Shown piece by piece: positions 36,001-44,280 of a DNA stretch of 64,000 nucleotides. The position numbers and the translations under genes are program-made. The stretch is from Alphaproteobacteria bacterium (lineage in GTDB: Bacteria; Pseudomonadota; Alphaproteobacteria; Thalassobaculales; Thalassobaculaceae). Numbering within the stretch: the first letter of the stretch is position 1; every line of letters begins with the position of its first letter. Location: NCBI GenBank assembly GCA_024742275.1, contig JANSYS010000008.1, positions 117,979 to 181,978 on the forward strand. The letters run 5' to 3'. The notes under the pieces are model-generated. The model saw only the letters and a program-made list of their open reading frames with translations, ran no database searches and was not told where the DNA came from.

Positions 36001-36846
36001 GCCGAGCGCGAGCGCCTGCCCCAGCGCCGTAAGGGCTACACCCAGAAGGCGGTCGTTGGCGGTCACAAAGTCTACCTGCGCACCGGCGAGTACGACGACG
36101 GCAAGCTCGGCGAGATCTTCATCGACATGCACAAGGAGGGTGCCGCCTTCCGATCGCTGATGAACAACTTCGCGATCGCGGTGTCCATCGGCCTGCAATA
36201 CGGCGTGCCGCTCGAGGAATATGTCGACGCCTTCACCTTCACGCGCTTCGAACCGCAGGGACTGGTCCAGGGCAACGACACCATCAAGATGGCCACGTCG
36301 ATCCTCGACTACCTGTTCCGCGAACTCGCGATCTCCTATCTCGACCGGCACGATCTGGCCCATGTCGAGCAGGAGGACCTGATGCCCGATACCGTCGGTG
36401 ACGGCCAGGGCGAGGAGCATAATGCCGCCGCCGCCAACGCGATCCTGGAAAAGGTCAGCGGGTTCGCCAGCCGCGGCTTCGCCCGGACCGACGTGCGGGC
36501 CAACCTCGAGGTGATCACCGGCGGCCTGAACGAGCTGCGGGCCACCGGGACGGACATGGGCGCGCCGACCGCAGCGATGGCTCAGACGACCGCAACCGTT
36601 CAGTCGTCTTCGGCGTCGGTCTCCGGTGGCGGCGTCGCGGTCGCGGAGCGGACGGTATCGACCAAGACGACGACGGTGAGTTCCGCCGTCAAGGACGCGG
36701 TGGACGCGAAGCTGTCCGCGATCCGCGAGGCGCGGATCAAGGGCTACGAGGGCGAAAGCTGCGGCGAATGCGGCAACTTCACGCTGGTGCGCAACGGCAC
36801 CTGCCTGAAATGCGACACCTGCGGCGGCACCAGCGGCTGTAGCTGA
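33100..36846 (+). CDS. nrdJ: Vitamin B12-dependent (class II) ribonucleoside-diphosphate reductase
   Basis: A 1248-residue adenosylcobalamin-dependent ribonucleotide reductase that makes dNDPs for DNA synthesis without oxygen dependence. The active-site loop NPCSE gives thiyl-radical Cys477 and Glu479; Cys199 (PHACFIQG) and Cys488 (DTACNLAS) fit the redox pair. A charged coiled stretch (about 945-970, [18 protein letters not shown]) links to a TSCPD-type domain ([25 protein letters not shown]). The C-terminus is a zinc-ribbon/thiol tail [29 protein letters not shown] used to regenerate the active site. It is monocistronic, with candidate NrdR boxes upstream and a good terminator downstream. 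Confidence 0.96.
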   Translation: MKIERRFTTAGKDAFDGIDFRTTTSEIRNPDGSIVFRRDDMEVPSDWSQVASDILAQKYFRKAGIPAVRKKVKEKDVPAWLWRETPDEEKIAALPKEERTVGENSAKQVFNRLAGTWTYWGWKGGYFDTEEDARAYYDEMCAMLARQMAAPNSPQWFNTGLHWAYGIDGPAQGHHYVDFKTGKLTRSKSAYEHPQPHACFIQGVQDDLVNDGGIMDLWVREARLFKYGSGTGSNFSRLRGESEPLAGGGKSSGLMSFLKIGDRAAGAIKSGGTTRRAAKMVTVDIDHPDIVQYIEWKAIEEQKVAALVAGSKLAARTMKGIMAACVDARETLGDDAFEPTANPELKAAIKAAKKAMIPLSYVQRVIQFARQGFTEIEFRTYDTDWDSEAYLTVSGQNSNNSVRVSDEFLRAVEEDDEWNLIRRTDGQISATLNARDLWEKIAEAAWQSADPGLQYDTTINDWHTCPAGGRINASNPCSEYMFLDDTACNLASMNLMQFQNADGTFNVDAFTHASRLWTITLEISVLMAQFPSKEIAQLSYDYRTLGLGYANIGGLLMGMGLPYDSDAGRALCGAITALMTGVSYATSAEMAGELGTFPGYAANAENMLRVIRNHRRAALGETAGYEELSIAPVALDAANCPQADLVSAAQAAWTEALTLGEQHGYRNAQATVIAPTGTIGLVMDCDTTGIEPDFAIVKFKKLAGGGYFKIINRVVPEALRTLGYETSQIEEIVRYAVGHGTLKGAPALGHEALSAKGFGAEQITALEQAVVSAFDIKFAFNKWTLGEDFCKEVLGLTDAQLNDISFDMLSELGFSRSEIEAANTYVCGAMTLEGAPHLKTEHLPVFDCANPCGRIGKRYLSAESHIRMMAAAQPFISGAISKTINMPNDATVEDCKNAYMMSWRLGLKANALYRDGSKLSQPLSASVFEFEDEDEADDFAAQPTAQKVEVVAERVIEKVVEKIVEKRAERERLPQRRKGYTQKAVVGGHKVYLRTGEYDDGKLGEIFIDMHKEGAAFRSLMNNFAIAVSIGLQYGVPLEEYVDAFTFTRFEPQGLVQGNDTIKMATSILDYLFRELAISYLDRHDLAHVEQEDLMPDTVGDGQGEEHNAAAANAILEKVSGFASRGFARTDVRANLEVITGGLNELRATGTDMGAPTAAMAQTTATVQSSSASVSGGGVAVAERTVSTKTTTVSSAVKDAVDAKLSAIREARIKGYEGESCGECGNFTLVRNGTCLKCDTCGGTSGCS

Positions 36847-36867
36847 TACACCCCGCCAAGACGCGAG

Positions 36868-36900
36868 AAGGGGAAGGCTCACGCTTTCCCCTTTTTCTTT
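36868..36900 (+). terminator. Rho-independent terminator of nrdJ
   Basis: AAGGGGAA (36868-36875) pairs with TTCCCCTT (36886-36893), followed directly by a T-rich tract (TTTTTCTTT). It lies 22 nt after the nrdJ stop codon. Confidence 0.85.
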
Positions 36901-36929
36901 AATAAAATTGTAAATACTCTGATCGACTA

Positions 36930-36984
36930 CGTGACGAATTTTATTGAAACCGTTGAAGCAATCACCATCGACATTTTCGTCACG
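36930..36984. promoter_or_regulatory. Spaced inverted repeat in the promoter region of the 37094 gene
   Basis: CGTGACGAA (36930-36938) and TTCGTCACG (36976-36984) form a perfect 9-bp dyad separated by 37 nt of AT-rich DNA. The spacing suits two dimeric half-sites or a looped operator rather than an RNA hairpin. It lies upstream of the tandem hairpins at 37019-37068. Confidence 0.35.
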
Positions 36985-37018
36985 CTAACCGAATATTAAC
37001 GCCTATTCTCCAGCCTAG

Positions 37019-37068
37019 GGTCATGAGTCTGAACCATGACCTCCTCAAGTCCGGTACGCAAACCGGAC
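37019..37068 (+). promoter_or_regulatory. Tandem hairpin leader before the 37094 gene
   Basis: Two back-to-back perfect stem-loops sit just before the ribosome binding site. The first is GGTCATG/CATGACC (37019-37041, 9-nt loop); the second is GTCCGGT/ACCGGAC (37049-37068, 6-nt loop). The Shine-Dalgarno AGGAGG begins about 10 nt after the second. There is no T-run, so an RNA-level control element is more likely than a terminator. I recognise no riboswitch class. Confidence 0.4.
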
Positions 37069-37093
37069 GGGGCTAGCAGGAGGAAACCTGGCC

Positions 37094-37669
37094 GTGTTCG
37101 GCATGGGTAAGAAAGACAAAGACGCCGAGAAGGAAGAGGCGGAGAAACGTAAGATCGAAGCGACCATGGTGTCGATCGATTCCGCATTCGAGCACCTTCG
37201 TCATCTGGCTGAGGCGGGCAACACCGAGCGCAGCGAGGCTGCCGCGAAACGGATCGTCGAGTCGCTGAAGAATCAGAAGTTGCCGGGCCCCTACGCCAAG
37301 GACCGTCGAAACGCGATCGATGCGTTTCTTCTGCATGCCTACATGAAGGCTACGGCATTGGCCTGCAAAGGCGCGATCGATGCCGGAAAGGCGGACGACG
37401 CCGAGAAGCGAAGCGCGATGATCAAAAGGGCGCGCGAGAGCCTGAGCGGCGCCGTGAAGTACAAAGCGCCGCCCGACTTCAAGAAGCAGTGCGAACGGCT
37501 GCTGGAAGTCGCCACGCTCAGCGGCGGCGTGAAGGCCAAAGGGCCGACCAAGGCCAAGCCGCTCGATACGGCACCCAAGACGAAGGACCGCGCCAAGACC
37601 TTCGTGCCGGACGAGACGCTGGCAAAGGAAGAGAAGCGGCCGGAGATTCCACAGAAGCTGCAGGTATAG
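37094..37669 (+). CDS. Conserved hypothetical helical protein
   Basis: A 191-residue soluble, very charged protein of unknown function. Residues 1-30 are a Lys/Glu-rich helix (KKDKDAEKEEAEKRK), residues 30-125 look all-helical (AFEHLRHLAEAGNTERSEAAAKRIVESLKNQ, IDAFLLHAYMKATALACKGAIDAGKADDAEKR), and the tail from about 140 is a low-complexity Lys/Thr/Pro-rich region. No catalytic motif or signal peptide is seen. The GTG start has an excellent AGGAGG ribosome binding site. The upstream region has an unusual density of inverted repeats, so expression may be specifically controlled. Confidence 0.6.
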   Translation: MFGMGKKDKDAEKEEAEKRKIEATMVSIDSAFEHLRHLAEAGNTERSEAAAKRIVESLKNQKLPGPYAKDRRNAIDAFLLHAYMKATALACKGAIDAGKADDAEKRSAMIKRARESLSGAVKYKAPPDFKKQCERLLEVATLSGGVKAKGPTKAKPLDTAPKTKDRAKTFVPDETLAKEEKRPEIPQKLQV

Positions 37670-37748
37670 AACGGAGGCGGACCTTCACGGCGCCGTCTCC
37701 GTCGATCCGGGTTTTCCCGCGACCGGGATCTGCATTAGCCTTTCGGTC

Positions 37749-38669
37749 ATGAGCCTGTTCGCCCCCCCTGTCGATATCGACGCCCGTCTGTTCGCCCGAC
37801 TTCCAGACAGCCTCCGAAAGGACAGCGGTTCGCGCTGGGCGAAGGGCAACCGGCCGGGTATGCCTACAGACTGCTTCCTGGAAGGCCCCAGCTTCGATCG
37901 AGAGGGCAATCTCTGGCTCGTCGACATCCCGAACGGTCGAATCCTGCGGCTGTCGGCGGACGGCAGAAACTGGGACGTGGCTGCAGAATACGACGGTTGG
38001 CCGAACGGACTGAAGTTCCACGCGGACGGACGTGCCTTCATTGCCGATTACCGCAAAGGCATTCTGGCGCTCGACCCGGCGCGTGGGACCGTCGAGACGG
38101 TTGTGGGCGACCGCTACTCCGAGGGGCTGATCGGGGTAAACGATCTGCATTTCGCCTCGAACGGCGACCTGTACTTCACCGACCAGGGACAGACGGGCCT
38201 CCACGACCCGCGGGGGCGGGTATTCCGGCTGTCCGCCAGCGGGCGCCTGGACACGCTGTTGGACAACGGACCGTCACCCAACGGTCTGGTACTCACCCCG
38301 CAGGAGAACTGGCTCTACGTTGCCATGACCAGGGCCAACGCGATCTGGCGCCTGCCCCTTATGCCCGACGGTCACGTATCGAAAGTCGGGCAATTCATCC
38401 AGCTTTCCGGCGGCCATGGCCCCGACGGGCTGGCGATCGACGAGACCGGGGGACTGGTGGTCGCCCATTTTGGTCTCGGCTCGGTCTGGCATTTCTCTCC
38501 CCTGGGCGAGCCACTGCACAGGATTCGCGCGCCCGAAGGGCTCGGAACCACAAACATCGCCTTCGGAGGCAGGGACCGGCGGACCTTGTTCATCACCGAG
38601 AGCGAAACGGGGTCGATCCTGGCGGCGGATTTGCCCGTAGCCGGCGCGCCGATCTACGGGCTGAGCTGA
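37749..38669 (+). CDS. SMP-30/gluconolactonase-like family protein
   Basis: A 306-residue six-bladed beta-propeller protein of the SMP-30/gluconolactonase/LRE family. Typical blade motifs are EGPSFDREGNLWLVDIPNGRILRL (Glu metal ligand near residue 45), WPNGLKFHADGRAFIADY, GVNDLHFASNGDLYFTDQG (Asn ligand), SPNGLVLTPQENWLYVAMT (Asn ligand) and GPDGLAIDETGGLVVAHFG (Asp ligand). Members hydrolyse sugar lactones or related esters using Ca2+ or Zn2+. The substrate is unknown. It lies 79 nt after the hypothetical gene. Confidence 0.82.
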   Translation: MSLFAPPVDIDARLFARLPDSLRKDSGSRWAKGNRPGMPTDCFLEGPSFDREGNLWLVDIPNGRILRLSADGRNWDVAAEYDGWPNGLKFHADGRAFIADYRKGILALDPARGTVETVVGDRYSEGLIGVNDLHFASNGDLYFTDQGQTGLHDPRGRVFRLSASGRLDTLLDNGPSPNGLVLTPQENWLYVAMTRANAIWRLPLMPDGHVSKVGQFIQLSGGHGPDGLAIDETGGLVVAHFGLGSVWHFSPLGEPLHRIRAPEGLGTTNIAFGGRDRRTLFITESETGSILAADLPVAGAPIYGLS

Positions 38670-38682
38670 CGGCCGCGCGCCA

Positions 38683-39009
38683 TCAGGCGTTGATCTGGCG
38701 CATCACGTACTTGCCGTCGCCACTCGTGCTGAACATCTCCGGAATCTGCGGATGATCAACCGGGCCGTTGGAGGCGTCGTCGATGAGGTTCTGCTCTGAG
38801 ACATACGCGATGTAGTAGCTCTGCGGGTTCTCAGCGAACAGGTGGTAGAACGGCTGATCGCGCCGAGGACGCCGATCCTCGGGAATGGAGTTGTACCATT
38901 CCTCCGTATTCGAAAACTCTGGATCGACGTCGAACACCACCCCACGGAACTCGAAATGGCGGTGCTTCACGACCGCGCCGATCGGAAACTTAGGTTCAAT
39001 GATCTTCAT
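38683..39009 (-). CDS. hspQ: Heat shock protein HspQ
   Basis: A 108-residue HspQ (hemimethylated-DNA-binding YccV-type domain) protein. FPIGAVVKHRHFEFRGVVFDVDPEFSNTEEWY and DQPFYHLFAENPQSYYIAYVSEQNLI are diagnostic. In enterobacteria HspQ is a heat-induced adaptor and enhancer of Lon. The start is the ATG at 39009; longer in-frame extension is not supported. The 260 nt upstream contain its promoter and no other gene that I can see. A clear sigma-32 promoter is not evident, unlike for htpG. Confidence 0.9.
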   Translation of the reverse strand: MKIIEPKFPIGAVVKHRHFEFRGVVFDVDPEFSNTEEWYNSIPEDRRPRRDQPFYHLFAENPQSYYIAYVSEQNLIDDASNGPVDHPQIPEMFSTSGDGKYVMRQINA

Positions 39010-39354
39010 GGCACTGCCTGGTTGGCGAAAACGGTTGGAGCTAACCAGACATATTTGGCCAAGGACGACCTCGGGGCAAGGGCCGGCCCTGAACATCGCG
39101 GCTCCCCGAGAGATGACCGCAACCGAGGCGGTCGGATTGAATAAGATCGTAGGCATTCTTGGAACTCGAAAAGCCGCTCGACTATCGGTTTTCAAGGCGC
39201 TTGAGCCATATCGCTTCACTTAGGGAATGCCGTTTGCGTTTTTCGGCTTGAGCAATCGGAAGTAGCGGATCATGGTTCAAGCGCCGAAGCCAAACCCCAG
39301 AGATCAGCCATTTTCGACGACCTTTCAGAGATCGACCGCGACTCCCTGCACATA

Positions 39355-40326
39355 ATGCCCCTACGCATTGTGCCGTTACGCCTGCCGGCGTTGGCGCGGG
39401 CCCGATTGATCAAGACCGCCCAGCTCAACTCGGAACTCGAACTCTTCCATGACGGCGCTACTGGATCCGGCCTGATCAAGGTTAAGGACCTTCCCGATTT
39501 CGTCGGCGCCGAAGAAGCGGACGTTCGGGCCGACATGGATGTGCTTTACGAGTTGGCCGAGCTCAACAGCTTCGACGTCTTCTCGCTGAGAAACTCTCTG
39601 CGGGACCTGAAGATCGATGTCCGCCAGGTGACGGATCTGAACCTGTCTTCGGCGATGGAGGAACGGCTCACGGACTACATGAAATCGTTCACCCGTCCGC
39701 TGGTCAAAAACGTCTTCGGGGCTCACACCGACAATGTGTCGAACTCGGGCCAGATCATCGAGATGTTCACCAACGTCGACCGCAAAGTTGCGCTTCAGAA
39801 CATGCAGAAGATCGCGGCCATGATGAACATCACCGTCGCGGACATTCCCGATTTCCTGGAGAAATACGGAGATGTCTACCTGTCGCTCTCTTATTTCCGG
39901 CGCTGCCTCGACGAGATGGTGCCGAAGTTCGACCAGCTGACGGAATGGATGGACGAGATGAGGGCGACCATGCTGCGGGAAAACCGACAGCTCATGGAGC
40001 GGTGCGATCTGGTTCACAGCGGACTGAACGAACTCCTGGGGTCGGTCACCGGGCGTTTCGAGTCCTTCGACCGGAACTCGCAGAGCTTCTGGGACAACAT
40101 TTCTATGGAAAACTTCCAGAAGCTCCATGCGTTGATCATGAGCCATCACGAGACCATCGGCGGGGTTCTCTGCGGCCTGACGGTCAAGCTGGACGCGTGG
40201 GAGACCAAGTTCCCGCACCGGACGGGAAGCCCGCACAAACGGGCGGAGTTCGTGCAGTCCGATCTGGCGCCCGGTCTGGAGAAACTGCTCAAGCTCGAGC
40301 ATTCCGCGCCGTCGACCATCATGTAG
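39355..40326 (+). CDS. Hypothetical helical protein, N-terminus unresolved (possible -1 frameshift)
   Basis: From the first in-frame ATG this is a 323-residue soluble, mostly helical protein of unknown function (VKDLPDFVGAEEADVRADMDVLYELAEL..., KIDVRQVTDLNLSSAMEERLTDYMKSFTRPL). Coding-like sequence continues in frame upstream (SAIFDDLSEIDRDSLHI just before the ATG) but meets no ATG, GTG or TTG before the TGA at 39202. A separate ATG at 39272 opens the other frame (MVQAPKPNP...) and would join this one by a -1 shift at the heptamer A-AAC-CCC (39292-39298). This could be programmed slippage, a sequencing indel in the C-run, or coincidence. Confidence 0.6.
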   Translation: MPLRIVPLRLPALARARLIKTAQLNSELELFHDGATGSGLIKVKDLPDFVGAEEADVRADMDVLYELAELNSFDVFSLRNSLRDLKIDVRQVTDLNLSSAMEERLTDYMKSFTRPLVKNVFGAHTDNVSNSGQIIEMFTNVDRKVALQNMQKIAAMMNITVADIPDFLEKYGDVYLSLSYFRRCLDEMVPKFDQLTEWMDEMRATMLRENRQLMERCDLVHSGLNELLGSVTGRFESFDRNSQSFWDNISMENFQKLHALIMSHHETIGGVLCGLTVKLDAWETKFPHRTGSPHKRAEFVQSDLAPGLEKLLKLEHSAPSTIM

Positions 40327-40332
40327 CGGCTC

Positions 40333-41040
40333 TCAGGCCGCTCGGCGCGCTCCGCCCGCGAGCAGCACACCGGCGACGAAACCGGCCCCATGCGCGAGGA
40401 AGGCCACCGGTTCCCCGGCTCCGAAGGCGATTCCCGCCACCTGGAGGATCAACCAGACGACGATCAGCGGCATGACGGCGACGGACGCGAGCTTGATCCC
40501 GCCGCCGCGCAGCCAGGGTATGGATACGTGGCCGCGCGGATCGAGGCGCAGGACGGCACCGATCAGGCCGGCCGCTCCCGCGCTCGCGCCGATGATCGGG
40601 GCTGATGACCCAGGCTCGGCCGCCGCCTCCACCGCCAAGCCCACGATACCGGCGCCAAAGAAGACGAGGAGCGAGCGCAGCGATCCGGCGCGACGCTCCA
40701 CCAGGATTCCGGCCAGGAGGATCGCCACCACGTTGCCGAGCAGATGAAGCATGCCACCGTGCAGGAACTGGGCAGTGACAAGGGTTGCGATCGGCGGCGG
40801 CCCGTCGAAAGCCGGATTGCCCGACCGCAGACCGAACAGCTCGGCCGGAATGAGTCCGTAGGCACGGACCACGGCGGCTTCGCCATAAACGCCCAAACCA
40901 GACTGCCACAGATAGCCGGCGACGAGGACCAGACCGATCAGGACGGTCGCGACGGGAAGGCGTCGGCCGGACGGCGGCCGGCCCGGCGCTCCCTGCCCCG
41001 GCGGGGCCTGTCTCGGGCGAAAGGGAATGGGATCGGGCAT
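40333..41040 (-). CDS. Rhomboid-family intramembrane serine protease
   Basis: A 235-residue protein with six predicted membrane helices after a Pro/Arg-rich cytoplasmic N-terminus. The L1-type region AQFLHGGMLHLLGNVVAILLAG, the catalytic GASAG with Ser153, and the catalytic His217 in FLAHGAGFVAG mark it as an active rhomboid, cleaving transmembrane substrates within the membrane. The substrate is unknown. It ends 7 nt from the convergent hypothetical gene and precedes the PagL-like gene in the opposite direction of reading only by intergenic spacing of 25 nt (same strand). Confidence 0.87.
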   Translation of the reverse strand: MPDPIPFRPRQAPPGQGAPGRPPSGRRLPVATVLIGLVLVAGYLWQSGLGVYGEAAVVRAYGLIPAELFGLRSGNPAFDGPPPIATLVTAQFLHGGMLHLLGNVVAILLAGILVERRAGSLRSLLVFFGAGIVGLAVEAAAEPGSSAPIIGASAGAAGLIGAVLRLDPRGHVSIPWLRGGGIKLASVAVMPLIVVWLILQVAGIAFGAGEPVAFLAHGAGFVAGVLLAGGARRAA

Positions 41041-41065
41041 ACCCGCTGCCGATCTCGGCGCCCGG

Positions 41066-41647
41066 TCAGTCGGCGAACAGAGAGTCGAACGGCAGGGAAT
41101 AAAACAGAATCAGCGACTCCACCCCCGGATTGCGTTCGCCGATACCTGCGTTCGAGATATGGGTGAAGGACAGGCCGAGGCGCGAGTAGTCGTCGAAGCG
41201 ATAGGCGAGTTCCAGACCCGAGCGGAACTCGATCGCGTGCCCCAGATCCTTGCCGTCGCCGTTGCCGTACAGCCCCGCAGCGAAGGTCGGGGTCGCCACC
41301 CAGCGATTGCCGAAGAAGACATCGAGGGCGATGCCCGCATATCCGTAGGTCGCGGCGTCGGACGTCGCGGTGAAGCCGACGAAGGGCGTGAACCACAGGA
41401 GCTTGTTCTGCTCGGAGAACCGGTATTCGAACCGCGCTTCGGCCGCAGCCTGATCGTCGAACAGATCGTAGTAGCCGGCACCGAAGGTCACGAAGTCCGG
41501 CTCCTCGGCACGGGCCGGCGCCAGGGACGCGAGCACGACGCCGGCGGCTAGGATCAGGGCGGAAATAAGGGGCTGGCGCAACGATCGTCTCCCAGGTTGC
41601 CGGGGGGTCGCCGAAAGCGGTGAATACGCGTTCAGGGGCTGCATCAT
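41066..41647 (-). CDS. Acyloxyacyl hydrolase (PagL-like lipid A 3-O-deacylase)
   Basis: A 193-residue outer-membrane beta-barrel protein with an N-terminal signal (hydrophobic residues 28-46, cleavage after PARA). The C-terminal active-site block SFTHISNAGIGERNPGVESLILFY contains His163, Ser165 and Glu177, spaced as in the PagL triad (His126, Ser128, Glu140). It would remove the 3-O acyl chain of lipid A. It ends with a terminal aromatic-type beta strand (LFYSLPFDSLFAD). Start codons ATG at 41647 or 41644 are equally possible. It lies just downstream of the proline iminopeptidase gene. Confidence 0.82.
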   Translation of the reverse strand: MMQPLNAYSPLSATPRQPGRRSLRQPLISALILAAGVVLASLAPARAEEPDFVTFGAGYYDLFDDQAAAEARFEYRFSEQNKLLWFTPFVGFTATSDAATYGYAGIALDVFFGNRWVATPTFAAGLYGNGDGKDLGHAIEFRSGLELAYRFDDYSRLGLSFTHISNAGIGERNPGVESLILFYSLPFDSLFAD

Positions 41648-41666
41648 AGAGGCGACGCGCGCCGCT

Positions 41667-42671
41667 TCAAGCGATGAAGCCGACGCCGTCCACATCGCCG
41701 TATCCCACGCTCGCCGGGCGGGGCAACGTCGCCTTGAAACGTTCGGTCGCCCGGACCAGAGCTCGGCGCACACCCGGTTCAAGAGCGGCGTGGCCGGCAT
41801 CGGGCACGTAGACCAGTTCGGCACCAGGCCACGCTTGGACGAGAGCGTCGGCGCTTTCCGGCGGGCAGATCACGTCGTACCGGCCCTGAACGATGGTCGC
41901 CGGCAGGTGGCGGATATGGTCCATACCGGCCAGCAGACCTCCGGCGGGCAGGAAGAGGTCGTTCACGAAGTAATGCGCCTCGATTCTCGCCAGGCTCAGG
42001 GCATGCCTGTGATCCTCTGCCGGCCATATTTGCTCGGGCTCGGGCAACAACGAGGAGCACGCCTTCTCGTAGCGCGCCCATTGCCGGGCGGCCGGCAGAT
42101 GCCGTTGCGGATCCGGGTCCGTCAGCCGTCGATGGTATGCGTTCAGCAGATCGCCGCGCTCGCTCTCCGGAATGAACTCCGCGAACGCGCGCCAGACTTC
42201 GGGAAAGAAACCGCGCATTCCGGTCATGAACCATGCGATCTCGCTCGGGCGGCCGAGAAAAACGCCCCGCAGTACGAAACCTAGACAACTCTCCGGGTGC
42301 GCCTGGCCGTAGGCGAGCGCCAGCGTCGATCCCCAGGAACCGCCGAACAGCAGCCACGCGTCGATGTCCAGATGGCGACGAAGACGTTCCAGATCGGCGA
42401 TCAGATGCGGGGTTGTATTGGCTTCGGTCGAAGCGCGGGGCGTCGACCGGCCCGCGCCGCGCTGGTCCAGCAGCACGATGCGATAAGCTCGCGGGTCGAA
42501 AAACCGTCGCTGTGCCGGGGAAACACCGGATCCGGGTCCTCCGTGCAGAAAAACAACGGGAATACCGTCGCGCGCGCCGCTCTCCTCCCAGTAGATCGAA
42601 TGTCCGTCGCCCACATCGAGATAACCGTTCCGACGACTCGCGATTTCTGGAAACAGATCATCCCGGATCAC
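41667..42671 (-). CDS. pip: Proline iminopeptidase
   Basis: A 334-residue alpha/beta-hydrolase that releases N-terminal proline. Visible motifs are the oxyanion segment VVFLHGGPGSG, DQRGAGRSTP, and the nucleophile elbow GGSWGSTLALAYGQAHPE (catalytic Ser in GxSxGs). The Asp is in QGRYDVICPPESA and the His in YVPDAGHAALEPGV. The helical cap includes RAFAEFIPESERGDLLNAYHRRL. The GTG start at 42671 has a GAGGGGAG ribosome binding site and is preferred over in-frame starts further upstream. Confidence 0.92.
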   Translation of the reverse strand: MIRDDLFPEIASRRNGYLDVGDGHSIYWEESGARDGIPVVFLHGGPGSGVSPAQRRFFDPRAYRIVLLDQRGAGRSTPRASTEANTTPHLIADLERLRRHLDIDAWLLFGGSWGSTLALAYGQAHPESCLGFVLRGVFLGRPSEIAWFMTGMRGFFPEVWRAFAEFIPESERGDLLNAYHRRLTDPDPQRHLPAARQWARYEKACSSLLPEPEQIWPAEDHRHALSLARIEAHYFVNDLFLPAGGLLAGMDHIRHLPATIVQGRYDVICPPESADALVQAWPGAELVYVPDAGHAALEPGVRRALVRATERFKATLPRPASVGYGDVDGVGFIA

Positions 42672-42772
42672 GGCGGCTCCCCTCGTCTGGCTGGCTGTTT
42701 CAGCAGTTCCGGTTATCCGCCGCCGGCCCCGGCTTGTCAAAACGTCTCACCGCCACGCCGGAAGACCACATG

Positions 42773-43696
42773 TCAATCGGATCCGCCGCCGTCGATCCGC
42801 ATCGCTCCCGGCGGCGGTACGCGGCGCAGCAGGTTGAGCAGTGCACGAACGTCCGCGTCCTCCGTGCGGCTGCGCCGCCAAGCCAATGCCACCGTCCGTC
42901 CGATCCGCGGATCGCGGAAGCTGCGGTAACGGATCAGACCGCCCAGCGTGTCGCCAACCGCGGTCTCCGGTATCAGGCTGAACCCGGCGCCTGCCGCCAC
43001 CATAGCCTTAAGGGTTTCGAGACTCATGGCCGTCTGACGCGGACGGATTCCGGCGGTCGCGCACACCGACAGCGTCTGGTCGCGCAGGCAGTGCCCGTCC
43101 TCCAGCAGAACCGCGTTCTGCATGTCGAGTTCGCCCAGTTCCACGGGTCCCGACTCCCGCGCAGCCTTCGCCGCCTCGGCGAGTTGAAATCGCTCGCGGT
43201 AGCACGCTTCGATCCTCAACCCGTCATCGGTGACCGGCGGCGACAGGATCACCGCATCCAACGTCCCGTCGCGGAGCCGGTCGATCAGGTTGCCCGTCAG
43301 CCCCTCCTCGATGATCAGGTCGAGATGGGGATGGGCATCGCGCAACGGCGCAAGGACATGGCGGAAGAGATAGGGACCGATCGTCGCGATCGCGCCCAGG
43401 ACGAAGCGGCCGGACAAAGGATCGCCGCCCGCCGGCACCGGAGCGAGGAACAATTCTGCCGCCTCGATCACGCGGTGAGCCCGGCCGATCGCCGCGGCGC
43501 CGCGCTGGGTCAGCAGCACCTTTCGGCTGGTTCGCTCGAACACCCGAAACCCCAGCATCTCCTCTACCTTCCGCACTCCCGCGGAGAGCGACGGCTGGCT
43601 GACATGGCAGGCATCGGCAGCCCGGCCGAAATGTCCATGTTCGGCGACGGCGACCAGATACTCGAGATCCCGCAGGCTAAGCCCGTGCAGTGTCAT
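42773..43696 (-). CDS. oxyR: LysR-family hydrogen peroxide sensor OxyR
   Basis: A 307-residue LysR-type regulator. The N-terminal winged helix-turn-helix (MTLHGLSLRDLEYLVAVAEHGHFGRAADACHVSQPSLSAGVRKVE) is followed by an effector domain. The peroxide-sensing cysteines are Cys203 and Cys212 in EDGHCLRDQTLSVC, with exactly the nine-residue spacing of OxyR Cys199/Cys208; the GHC(L)RDQ context is diagnostic. On H2O2 the disulfide form activates defence genes. It is divergent from dps and an OxyR-type operator overlaps its own start. Confidence 0.93.
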   Translation of the reverse strand: MTLHGLSLRDLEYLVAVAEHGHFGRAADACHVSQPSLSAGVRKVEEMLGFRVFERTSRKVLLTQRGAAAIGRAHRVIEAAELFLAPVPAGGDPLSGRFVLGAIATIGPYLFRHVLAPLRDAHPHLDLIIEEGLTGNLIDRLRDGTLDAVILSPPVTDDGLRIEACYRERFQLAEAAKAARESGPVELGELDMQNAVLLEDGHCLRDQTLSVCATAGIRPRQTAMSLETLKAMVAAGAGFSLIPETAVGDTLGGLIRYRSFRDPRIGRTVALAWRRSRTEDADVRALLNLLRRVPPPGAMRIDGGGSD

Positions 43697-43731
43697 AGCG
43701 TATAACTATCACGTCCGTATCATTTATCGAT
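43695..43731. promoter_or_regulatory. Candidate OxyR operator between oxyR and dps
   Basis: The sequence reads ATAG-N7-CTAT-N7-GTAT-N7-CGAT, matching the OxyR spacing pattern ATAG-N7-CTAT-N7-ATAG-N7-CTAT. The first pair is exact and the second is degenerate. It begins at the oxyR start codon and ends about 93 nt before dps, fitting repression of oxyR and activation of dps. Confidence 0.6.
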
Positions 43732-43823
43732 TGGGCCATTATGTGCCCCCTCCCCATGTGTTTGGAAGCCCCAGATCGGGGCAGTCATGCTCTACTAATG
43801 AATGAGAAAAGGAGGGACGGACA

Positions 43824-44270
43824 ATGTCCACCAACAGTACCCCCGTGATCGCCGCGCTGGAACAGGCGCTGGCAGATACTTATGCGCTGGCGTTGAAAAC
43901 CCAGAACTACCACTGGAACGTGGAGGGCCCGAACTTCTTCGGCCTGCACAATCTTTTCGAGGAACAGTACACCGACGCCCATACGGCGGTCGATGAACTC
44001 GCGGAACGCATTCGCGCCCTCGGCGCACCGGCACCGGGCGGTTTCCAGGTTTTCATGGACACCACAAAGATCGCCGACGCCAAGCAGAACACCGACGCCA
44101 CGACCATGATCGACGATCTAGCGGCGAGCCATGAGACGATGGGTGAGACGTTGAGAGACGGCGTCGCGGCCGCCGAAGAGGCTCGAGATCCCGCAACGGC
44201 AGACATGCTCACGGCCCGTCTGACCATCCACGACAAGCATGCGTGGATGCTGCGCAGCCTGAAAGCCTGA
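43824..44270 (+). CDS. dps: Dps-family DNA-protecting ferroxidase
   Basis: A 148-residue Dps protein (12-mer ferritin-like). The ferroxidase signature is present: KTQNYHWNVEGPNFFGLHNLFEEQYTDAHTAVDELAERIRALG, with the intersubunit His, Trp, His and Asp/Glu metal ligands. It oxidises Fe(II) with H2O2 and shields DNA. The start has an AGGAGGG ribosome binding site. It is divergent from oxyR with an OxyR-like box between; the thermonuclease gene starts 10 nt after its stop. Confidence 0.94.
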   Translation: MSTNSTPVIAALEQALADTYALALKTQNYHWNVEGPNFFGLHNLFEEQYTDAHTAVDELAERIRALGAPAPGGFQVFMDTTKIADAKQNTDATTMIDDLAASHETMGETLRDGVAAAEEARDPATADMLTARLTIHDKHAWMLRSLKA

Positions 44271-44280
44271 TCGGGCCCAT

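Noticed and set aside
33094..36882. 1262-codon open frame antisense to nrdJ
   Set aside because: Typical high-GC shadow; nrdJ is complete with catalytic motifs, and the antisense product resembles no known protein.
38683..39219. N-terminal extension of HspQ to 39219
   Set aside because: HspQ homologues begin at the MKIIEPKF ATG (39009); upstream residues are not conserved-looking.
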